A stretch of 64,000 nucleotides of DNA from the NCBI GenBank assembly GCA_049966155.1, contig JBMFVE010000002.1, positions 124,001 to 188,000 of the forward strand. Reading direction: 5' to 3'. Shown piece after piece: positions 52,958 through 59,953 of this stretch. How positions within the stretch are numbered: the first letter of the stretch is position 1; each line of letters starts with the position of its first letter. The DNA comes from JBMFVE01 sp049966155. GTDB lineage: Bacteria > Bacteroidota > Ignavibacteria > Kryptoniales > JAKASW01. Below the pieces are notes generated by a model. The model had not been told where the DNA came from, made no database searches, and was given only the letters and a program-made list of their open reading frames with translations. The translations under genes were made by a program, and so were the position numbers.

Positions 52958-54172
52958 TCAATCAGTAACCTTATAACTATCAAAAACTTTTTCAATTGCC
53001 AGCGCAACGGCTCCCATTAATGCAGGTGCATAATGGAGTGAAGTAGGCAATAGGTTTATATTTTTCTTTCGTCCAAAGTAAGCACGCTCCATAATTACAT
53101 TGTAAATTTCAGGAGCAACCAGATCCCAGACATCTGTGATCTTTCCACCTACTATGATAGTCTGGGGATCAAAAGACCTGACAATGTTCGACACTCCAAC
53201 TCCAATATAGTAAGCTGTATCTTTTATCGCTGAAATTGCCGCCCTGTCGTTATTTTTTGCACCTGAAAGAATATCATTCATCGTAACCAATCTTTTTCGC
53301 TCCCCCGAAACAGATAACTCTTTTTCATAGCGGGCAATTGTTGATCTGTTAGAGGCATATGCCTCCCAGCATCCCCTGTTTCCACATGTGCAGCTGAGTC
53401 CACCCTCAACTATAACCATATGTCCAAACTCACCGGCCGCATAATATTCCCCGTTAACGAGTCGACCATCAAGCACAATCCCTGCGCCTATTCCAGCGCC
53501 AACAGATAAAAAGACAAAATTAGTCAAATCCAATTCGTGACGTCCAAACCAGAGTTCAGCCAGTGCCGAGGCTTTTGCATCATTACCGACAGCAATATTT
53601 TCCACATCGGGGAGATGATCGGTAATTATTTTACCCAGTGAAATATTTTCCCATCCTAAATTCGGTGCATATGTGACTATCATTTTATCAGAATCGACAA
53701 TTCCTGCGACACTGATTCCAATCCCATAAATGCTGGGTATACCGTATTGGGATTGCATATTAATTAGAGAACTGACAGACTGACTGACAACTTCTTCCGG
53801 GTTGAGCTTGTCGATAGGCAGCTCCCTTTCTTCAATTACGGTACCGTCAATATCAGCAAGGGCAAGCTTAATAAAGGACGAGTCAATGTTTATACCAGCA
53901 ACAAAAAACTTTCCACGCTTGAGATATAGATTTATCGGATTTCTTCCTATACCATTACCTTCAGACGGCTGCTCGAAAATCAAATCTTCTTCAAGCAATT
54001 CAGATATTATGCTGGAGACTGTGCTTTTGTGCAGGCCTGTCAGTCTTGCAATTTGTATTCTTGATATTGGCTGCATTTCCCGAACAATGTTAAGGATTGT
54101 AGCCCTGTTTAAGCTTCGCACGACTTTGGAGTTGCCCGTGAATATGTCAGTACTGCGTGTGTACATCGACAT
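52958..54172 (-). CDS. ROK-family transcriptional regulator
   Basis: A 404-residue sugar-responsive regulator. Residues about 10-60 are a winged helix (ILNIVREMQPISRIQIARLT, HKSTVSSIISELLEEDLI). The ROK kinase-like domain follows: GINIDSSFIKLALADIDGT, VGNDAKASALAE, FLSVGAGIGAGIVLDGRLV and the zinc site GHMV...SCTCGNRGCWEAYAS with one His and three Cys. The kinase-type Asp in NDAKA is kept. ATG 54172 is chosen because GGAAGG lies just upstream and because an in-frame ATG at 54235 falls inside the promoter; ATG 54166 is also possible. It precedes TonB receptor 2 on the same strand and probably controls this region in response to a sugar. Confidence 0.9.
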   Translation of the reverse strand: MSMYTRSTDIFTGNSKVVRSLNRATILNIVREMQPISRIQIARLTGLHKSTVSSIISELLEEDLIFEQPSEGNGIGRNPINLYLKRGKFFVAGINIDSSFIKLALADIDGTVIEERELPIDKLNPEEVVSQSVSSLINMQSQYGIPSIYGIGISVAGIVDSDKMIVTYAPNLGWENISLGKIITDHLPDVENIAVGNDAKASALAELWFGRHELDLTNFVFLSVGAGIGAGIVLDGRLVNGEYYAAGEFGHMVIVEGGLSCTCGNRGCWEAYASNRSTIARYEKELSVSGERKRLVTMNDILSGAKNNDRAAISAIKDTAYYIGVGVSNIVRSFDPQTIIVGGKITDVWDLVAPEIYNVIMERAYFGRKKNINLLPTSLHYAPALMGAVALAIEKVFDSYKVTD

Positions 54173-54209
54173 TAGCCTTCCACCACAACCTTTTAAAAAG
54201 TTCTTATTA

Positions 54210-54228
54210 GTTGGTTCTGAAAACCAAC
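54210..54228. promoter_or_regulatory. Palindromic operator candidate for the ROK regulator
   Basis: GTTGGTT and AACCAAC form a perfect 7-base inverted repeat with a five-base spacer (CTGAA on the plus strand). The 19-base site begins at the predicted transcription start of the ROK gene, where a bound repressor would block initiation. Dyads of this size are usual for ROK/NagC-type dimers. I did not find another copy before the other genes in the block. Confidence 0.6.
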
Positions 54229-54234
54229 AAAACA

Positions 54235-54263
54235 ACTATAACAAAAATAAAAATTGAAGTCAA
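54235..54263 (-). promoter_or_regulatory. Strong promoter of the ROK regulator
   Basis: On the minus strand TTGACT (54258-54263) and TATAGT (54235-54240) are separated by exactly 17 bases. Each box has one mismatch to the housekeeping consensus. Predicted start is near 54228, leaving a leader of about 56 bases before ATG 54172. The overlap with the palindrome supports a regulated promoter. Confidence 0.65.
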
Positions 54264-54280
54264 GAGATTGAAACAGAAAC

Positions 54281-54323
54281 AAAAAAAGTTACCTCCATTG
54301 TGAAAATGGACAATGGAGGTAAC
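54281..54323 (-). terminator. Intrinsic terminator after the FG-GAP gene
   Basis: Arms 54288-54300 and 54311-54323 are perfect 13-base reverse complements (GTTACCTCCATTG) with a ten-base loop. On the minus strand the stem is followed by seven T residues (54287 to 54281). It lies 22 bases after the stop of the FG-GAP gene and just upstream of the ROK promoter, so it separates cassette A from the rest. Confidence 0.9.
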
Positions 54324-54344
54324 CATATAGTTATTACCACTAAC

Positions 54345-56090
54345 TTACTTCAAGAGGGTCATTTTTTTTGTCATTCTGTATCCGCCGAACTCAAGAGTGT
54401 AAAAATACACACCGCTTGCGACGTTTAGTCCGTGATTGTCTTTGCCGTCCCAGACAACTGAGTGACTTCCTTTGCTCATCAGTGAACTGTTCAGTAACGT
54501 TCTAATTTCCTTCCCCTGCACGTCATAAATTTTTACTGACACTCTATTTGCAATGGGAAGTGAGAAGGATATGGTAGTTGTGGGGTTGAAAGGATTGGGA
54601 TAATTTTGCGAAAGCTGGTAGTCACTCGGGGTTATTACTGTCCATGGCTCCCAGACACCTGTGGCGGTTTCTTCCAGTATTCTAAGAGGCTTTACATTTC
54701 CAGTTGCTCTGTTGACACTGTCGCTAACGCCTACGTATGAAAGCACCAATTCTTTCTTTCCATCGCCCCGGAGGTCGACATATTGCATACCAGTTACTCC
54801 ACTCCCTATAACGGAATCGCCCGGTTCGGTATAAATTGAGTGGTAACTGTAACTCGAAGGTGACATCGGATCTCCGCCTTTGTAATCAACCTCAAAAACC
54901 CTGTAATATGCACCTACAAAAAGCCTCTTATTTGCCGAATCAGCCACAACTGGACCGTACCATGCACTATATGTCGAAGTATCCTGTACAATCATCCTGA
55001 GGTTGTTTGTTGAATCATACGCTGAAGGACCTGTGATATTTCCCAGGACCCACAGGGAATTTGGATTCCCATAAGACGGATACTTGGAGCTTGTTCCAGC
55101 GCTCTTTTTAAACAATGTGAAATAAACCTCCTGTCTTCCATCTCCATTAAAATCTGCCGCGCATCCATTTTTTAATGGATAACTGTTATTAACCTTCAGC
55201 ACAATCGGGTTGTTATAGCTATCTGGCAAATAAGTATTCGGGGCTGTTCCAACGACGGGAAAAATATAAGTATATGGGGTGATGTATCCATTGGCAAAAG
55301 TCCAGATGTATGTATATCCTGTTCCATCGCTGTGTGCAGGAATGGATACTAAAGGGGTGGAAGCAAGGGCAGTATCGATTGCAGTTTTCGTATAATTTTC
55401 CTGGCTTACAGTCCAGAACCCGCTTTCAAATGTTCCAGATACGCTCAATATTCTCACGCCATCTTCACCAGGCAGGTCGTACGTCTTTCCATCTGTACCA
55501 TAATAAGAATATGTTGGATCAACTATCTCCTGTATCCCGTCCTGGTCGACGTCAGCAACCCAGAAGTTTTCCGGGCGGAATGAAATTTCCGATGTGTCTC
55601 CTATAATAGTGTAAGGACCAAGGAACTTATTTGAATCAGGCGACCACTCCCAGTCCTCATATCCCCTATACATAGCATTCTGTCCGACAGGAAAGTTTGA
55701 TTTAAGTCTACCAACGGGATATATAAGTTCAAGGTTACCATCTTTATCCAGATCCCCCCAGTGAATGTCTCTCGGTTCATATTGGTTAGATGCGCTATAG
55801 GTTACAGGTGCCACAGGGAACATCTGGACAAAGTTCATGGTATCACCCTTACCGGTATACTCGTACATTGCTACTGACGGCCCTTTGTATGCAGTGACGT
55901 AGATTTCGCTCTTTCCATTCTTGTTTAAATCGACCCCCGCCAGTACACTCCTGCCAGAAGCAACCTTACCAAGAATCGTATCAGCTCCTGTGTTGGAATT
56001 CTTCCACGATAATTTCCAGCTGCTCTGAGCTTTTCCTGTTAATGGGATAGCCAGGACAATAGTAATTAATGCTATAGCGAGCTTTTTCAT
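54345..56090 (-). CDS. Secreted FG-GAP/VCBS-repeat protein with T9SS tail
   Basis: A 581-residue secreted protein. After the signal peptide (LAIALITIVLAIPLTGKAQ) come FG-GAP/VCBS-like repeats with calcium-type Asp loops: GVDLNKNGKSEIYV, GDLDKDGNLELIYP, DVDQDGIQEIVDP, DFNGDGRQEVYFT and DLRGDGKKELVLS. This suggests an integrin-like propeller for binding rather than catalysis. The end is a type A T9SS domain (QNYPNPFNPTTTIS to KKMTLLK), slightly longer than usual because of an inserted DNHGLNVASG loop (FlgD-like form). GGAGG precedes the ATG. It is the last gene of cassette A, followed by a terminator. Confidence 0.8.
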   Translation of the reverse strand: MKKLAIALITIVLAIPLTGKAQSSWKLSWKNSNTGADTILGKVASGRSVLAGVDLNKNGKSEIYVTAYKGPSVAMYEYTGKGDTMNFVQMFPVAPVTYSASNQYEPRDIHWGDLDKDGNLELIYPVGRLKSNFPVGQNAMYRGYEDWEWSPDSNKFLGPYTIIGDTSEISFRPENFWVADVDQDGIQEIVDPTYSYYGTDGKTYDLPGEDGVRILSVSGTFESGFWTVSQENYTKTAIDTALASTPLVSIPAHSDGTGYTYIWTFANGYITPYTYIFPVVGTAPNTYLPDSYNNPIVLKVNNSYPLKNGCAADFNGDGRQEVYFTLFKKSAGTSSKYPSYGNPNSLWVLGNITGPSAYDSTNNLRMIVQDTSTYSAWYGPVVADSANKRLFVGAYYRVFEVDYKGGDPMSPSSYSYHSIYTEPGDSVIGSGVTGMQYVDLRGDGKKELVLSYVGVSDSVNRATGNVKPLRILEETATGVWEPWTVITPSDYQLSQNYPNPFNPTTTISFSLPIANRVSVKIYDVQGKEIRTLLNSSLMSKGSHSVVWDGKDNHGLNVASGVYFYTLEFGGYRMTKKMTLLK

Positions 56091-56117
56091 TATAAGTATC
56101 CTCCTTATGTTGGGTTT

Positions 56118-57134
56118 TTAGAAATCCAGCGCAAAAGTAAAGCGCTGTATGTTAAGTAAACGACCATACTGGCCGTAAGAATAATCGACTTTTACAGTAA
56201 GGGCATTTGTTAAAAACACCTGAGCACCGGCTCCAAGGGTAAGGCCTGCCTCCCTATCCGGAATGCCTAACTCAGAATAGCCTGCACGTATTGAAATCAT
56301 ATTATTCCATCTGTACTCTCCACCCGCATTAACATACTCTGAATTATCATTTGAATGGATAACATCTGTACAGACAATCAAATTATTCATCTCACTTTGA
56401 ATCAGATGGAATCCCAGCCCAACTCTAAGTCTCAAGGGCAAATCGTACTGCTGTGTTTGAAGTGTGGATACAACGTTAGGGTCATTACCTACAGGAGTAA
56501 CCAATGTCAGGTCTGATCCGCTCATTTGCATTTTTGAGCCAAAGTTTGATACAGCTGCACCTATTGAGAGTATCCCAACCCTGTAAAGTGTTCCTATATC
56601 TACCGCAAATGCCGAAGCGCTCGAGTTCTTAATCTGGTCATTGACATATTTTCCATTCACCCCAAACGAAAAATGGTCGGAAAGCTGACGTGAAAAACCA
56701 ACAGTGAGCGCAAGGCTTGAAGGAGAAAACATCTGTCCTGTGCCGTCAGGCTGCTGCACAGTTGTAACTTCCATCTGTCCATAATTAAGAGAAGTCACCG
56801 ATACTCCTACTGCATTGTCTCCAAATCGAGCCACAGCTGCAAGAAATTCATACTTAATCCCTGCAAGCCAGTTTGCATGCATGAACATTGCTTCGTTTTT
56901 CTCAAGATGAGACATTCCAGCCGGATTCCACCAGATTGCAGACGCATCATTAGCTTCCGCTACGAAAGCTCCACCCATACCCATTGCTCTACTTCCCGGC
57001 TCCATTTTCAGAAATTGTCCGCCGGTAGTTGCAACCTTTGATGCTCCCTGAGAATAAGCTAATGATGCTGCAATGAGAAGTACAACTAATGTTAATGATA
57101 AATTACGAAACACCTCGTCAAACCTCCATTTCAT
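56118..57134 (-). CDS. PorV/PorQ-family outer-membrane protein 3
   Basis: A 338-residue beta-barrel. Signal peptide (NLSLTLVVLLIAASLAYSQ) is followed by the family signature TTGGQFLKMEPGSRAMGMGG and SAIWWNPAGMSHLEKN, more canonical than in the two other PorV-like proteins. Terminal strand ends NIQRFTFALDF. The ATG directly abuts the stop of the preceding gene. A GTG at 57113, nine bases after an internal GGAGG, would give a more usual signal peptide (MFRNLSLTLVV) and may be the true start. It sits between the FN3 protein of cassette A and the FG-GAP protein. Confidence 0.84.
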   Translation of the reverse strand: MKWRFDEVFRNLSLTLVVLLIAASLAYSQGASKVATTGGQFLKMEPGSRAMGMGGAFVAEANDASAIWWNPAGMSHLEKNEAMFMHANWLAGIKYEFLAAVARFGDNAVGVSVTSLNYGQMEVTTVQQPDGTGQMFSPSSLALTVGFSRQLSDHFSFGVNGKYVNDQIKNSSASAFAVDIGTLYRVGILSIGAAVSNFGSKMQMSGSDLTLVTPVGNDPNVVSTLQTQQYDLPLRLRVGLGFHLIQSEMNNLIVCTDVIHSNDNSEYVNAGGEYRWNNMISIRAGYSELGIPDREAGLTLGAGAQVFLTNALTVKVDYSYGQYGRLLNIQRFTFALDF

Positions 57135-59936
57135 TCACTTTATGATAGCGAACTTTCCGATCTTAGTTCCGATTCCCGGAGCATCGATCTGATATATGTA
57201 TATTCCATAAGCAACCTCTATTCCATCCTTGGAATTGAGATTCCATGATTCGCTGCCATTGGCAATACTGTTATGCTGAAGCGTCTGCACCAATTCACCA
57301 TTGACAGTGTAAATCCTTATTGTACACACTGCAGGGAGATGAGTAAATTCGATTTTCTTCTCCCCCCTCGATCCGCTGAAGACTGAGCTTGCGGTTTCCC
57401 ATTCTGCAGCAACTATATATGGATTGGGGACTACTTTAACATCGTCAAGCAACGTTGTGCTTGCCTTTGGCAATGGCATTGTGGGAATTGTCTTTATCAG
57501 ATACGAATCTACACCTGGTACAAGGGGTTTGGCAATTGTGATTAGTGCAACATCTCCAGGTTTTGGGGGAACATAAGATGAATTTGATGGCTGTTGAAAA
57601 TTCACCTGCCAGGATGTGGAGTCAATAGATTTGCCGTCGTGGGAATATGCAAAAACTATCGTGCTCCCTGCCTTCAATGTATCAAGGTTGTACTGAGTTG
57701 TCAGGAGTATAGGCTTTACACGTACATTGTTGGTAATGTCCCAGCATTGAAATTTTACAGGCCTTTTGTAAACAATGTCTGTATCCTGGATTGTATCAAA
57801 GAATCTAATTTCAAAATCTGAAGGAACACGCACACTCTTAATTCTCGGGTTTTGAGTGTAAAGTGAAGCGACAAGAGTGTAGCTGCTATTTCCTGTTCGC
57901 CATCCAGTTAGGGAATCTATGGGTGCTACAACAGGAATATCGTTAATAACATAACTCAGGCCTCCTGCAAAGAGCGTCTTTCCATTTGAAAAATCAGAAC
58001 CGGGAACCAAAACCTGATTTTTCGTCACATCTGTAATAACGGCAAGCTTATTGAAAAGACTGTCATATTTAAAGGTAAGGCTGTACGTATCTCCGTTGAC
58101 AGCAGGGGGGTCGATTACCTGTATAATCGGATTCACATTTGCAATGCCGGATGACCTGGTAATTGTAAATGAACTGGAGGTAAGTCCCACAGGAGGTGCA
58201 TTAGGCGTTATTTTTACAGCATTTGATTGAGTTGGGTTGTTTAAGTCAGAAATCGTTAAGCCGTTTTCAATTGGTGGGAGTTTCAGAGCGACATCCCCCT
58301 GTGTGTAAGCTGTGACAAGGTAGTAATAAGTAACCCCATTGGTCACTGTATTATCCACGTACATATGTTGGAGCCCTGTATTACTTCCAAGATAAAAGTG
58401 CACACCATTATAGCCAGGGTCATTTGGAGATAGCCCGTTGACGTCCATAGGGAACGGCCCGCTGACAGAATCATCTTTATCGAATTGAGCCAGTGGTTTC
58501 ACCAGTACTGGATTCCCCTGAAGATCCGTTATTGGGGTTCCCCAGTTTATCCCATCAGTGCTGCGATAAATCTTGTAACCTTCAAAGTCTGGCTGTCCCG
58601 TAAACGGATTGACAGACTTTTCAGCGCGATCGTCCCAGTATAATGTCACCTGATGATCTCCTGCGACAGCATGGACAACGGGGGGCTGAGGTGCTTTAGG
58701 ACTTTGGTAATTGACACTTTTTATCAGTTTAGCTGCAGCTATGTTTTTCATCAAACTGATGCTGTCTGCTCCAAGGACAATCGCCAGCTCAAACCTTTTG
58801 GTCTGACCAGGGAGCAATGTAAATGGCCCTGATGTAAGCCACCAGATAGAGTCGCCATCATAGCTATTTAGAGGTGCCAGGTTGCTCACAGGTTTTCTTG
58901 GAGTAAACGCCTGCTGGTAAACAAGACTGTCCTGAATGTTCAGCAAATTTCCATAGTGAACCACGTAGCAGCTGGTAATTCCAAGTGGTTTACCGTTATC
59001 GCCAGTAGGCGTCTCAAGTACAACTTCGCCGAGCCAGCCTGGTTTAACTCCCTGCCATTCAGGAATTGTTGAACTTCCGTGCCCATTTGTGGCAAATGTG
59101 TAAACAATATTCTGATCAATGAGGTCAGTTCTCGTCGTATTATTTTCAAAATTATCACTACCCCCTACACTGCCATCACTGAAGAACCCAAAAAAAGCAT
59201 TTGGAATTGCTTTGGAATTGATGTTCTTTAATTCATAAGTAAGGAACAGTATATTTTGAGCAAGGGCATTTGAGTATTGATAAGAGCGAGCAGTCACCTG
59301 CACTCCAAGGCCTTTCATGTTCTGCGTTAGCTTTTCACGGGGATCGACATTGCCAAAGTTGCCAGTAGTATCCTGATCTGACATTACATACATCGTTTCG
59401 AGATCAGAAAGAACCTGTCCCGGCTGGGCATATGCGCTGTCGCTCTGCCATTGGCTCCAGGAGGGTGGCCATGATGTAGGATCATCACTACGTGCAAAGC
59501 TGTTGGGGTTAGATGTGTTCAGATATCTCCCGTCAGGTTCGAATTTGCGTGACCCTCCATCCTGAATTCCATCTTCAGTTAATGAAATTGAATCGCCAAG
59601 AGTATTCTGAATTCTTGCTCCTACAACAGGTCCAAATTCATATCCGTAATCTCTGCCACTGAATGCAGGCCACTCAATTTTTGGCCTGTTGTACGCACGC
59701 GGGCCGCCAATTGATCCAAAATTTGCTATTCTCGTTCGAATCTTATTTCCTGCAATGATCATCGACCGCCTATCTGCGTGCGACAAAACCTTGAAGAGAC
59801 TCGTTACGTCGTCAACTGCGTATTTTTGAAGTACCGGCTTTTTTTGACTTCGGTTACCACCTGAAGATGCACCAATAAATGTATAACTTACAACCAAGAT
59901 GCCGAGTAAAATCATTCGAGAAAATTTCCAGTTCAT
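57135..59936 (-). CDS. Large secreted FN3 protein with variant T9SS-like tail (cassette A)
   Basis: A 933-residue secreted protein (signal peptide RMILLGILVVSYTFIGASS), the longest and most divergent of the three family members. It shares the WPA motif (KIEWPAFSGRDYG), an FTLLPGQTKRFELAIVLGA block, an FN3 domain (GDHQVTLYWDDRAEKSVNP, about 425-545) and a tail with DVKVVPNPYIVAAEWE, EFTHLPAVCTIRIYTVNGEL, GSESWNLNSKDGI and KIGKFAIIK. It has about 230 extra residues of beta-rich sequence before the tail. No catalytic motif is visible. It lies 17 bases after TonB receptor 3 and immediately before PorV-like protein 3. GAGGA precedes the ATG. Confidence 0.72.
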   Translation of the reverse strand: MNWKFSRMILLGILVVSYTFIGASSGGNRSQKKPVLQKYAVDDVTSLFKVLSHADRRSMIIAGNKIRTRIANFGSIGGPRAYNRPKIEWPAFSGRDYGYEFGPVVGARIQNTLGDSISLTEDGIQDGGSRKFEPDGRYLNTSNPNSFARSDDPTSWPPSWSQWQSDSAYAQPGQVLSDLETMYVMSDQDTTGNFGNVDPREKLTQNMKGLGVQVTARSYQYSNALAQNILFLTYELKNINSKAIPNAFFGFFSDGSVGGSDNFENNTTRTDLIDQNIVYTFATNGHGSSTIPEWQGVKPGWLGEVVLETPTGDNGKPLGITSCYVVHYGNLLNIQDSLVYQQAFTPRKPVSNLAPLNSYDGDSIWWLTSGPFTLLPGQTKRFELAIVLGADSISLMKNIAAAKLIKSVNYQSPKAPQPPVVHAVAGDHQVTLYWDDRAEKSVNPFTGQPDFEGYKIYRSTDGINWGTPITDLQGNPVLVKPLAQFDKDDSVSGPFPMDVNGLSPNDPGYNGVHFYLGSNTGLQHMYVDNTVTNGVTYYYLVTAYTQGDVALKLPPIENGLTISDLNNPTQSNAVKITPNAPPVGLTSSSFTITRSSGIANVNPIIQVIDPPAVNGDTYSLTFKYDSLFNKLAVITDVTKNQVLVPGSDFSNGKTLFAGGLSYVINDIPVVAPIDSLTGWRTGNSSYTLVASLYTQNPRIKSVRVPSDFEIRFFDTIQDTDIVYKRPVKFQCWDITNNVRVKPILLTTQYNLDTLKAGSTIVFAYSHDGKSIDSTSWQVNFQQPSNSSYVPPKPGDVALITIAKPLVPGVDSYLIKTIPTMPLPKASTTLLDDVKVVPNPYIVAAEWETASSVFSGSRGEKKIEFTHLPAVCTIRIYTVNGELVQTLQHNSIANGSESWNLNSKDGIEVAYGIYIYQIDAPGIGTKIGKFAIIK

Positions 59937-59953
59937 TTTAATGTCCTCGCTGG

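Noticed and set aside
54173..54235. N-terminal extension of the ROK regulator from ATG 54235
   Set aside because: This stretch contains the -10 box and palindrome; the leader peptide has no similarity to ROK proteins.
30742..56090. Repeated DNA encoding YPNPFNP near many gene ends
   Set aside because: The similarity is at protein level in T9SS tails; codons differ, so it is not a DNA repeat family.
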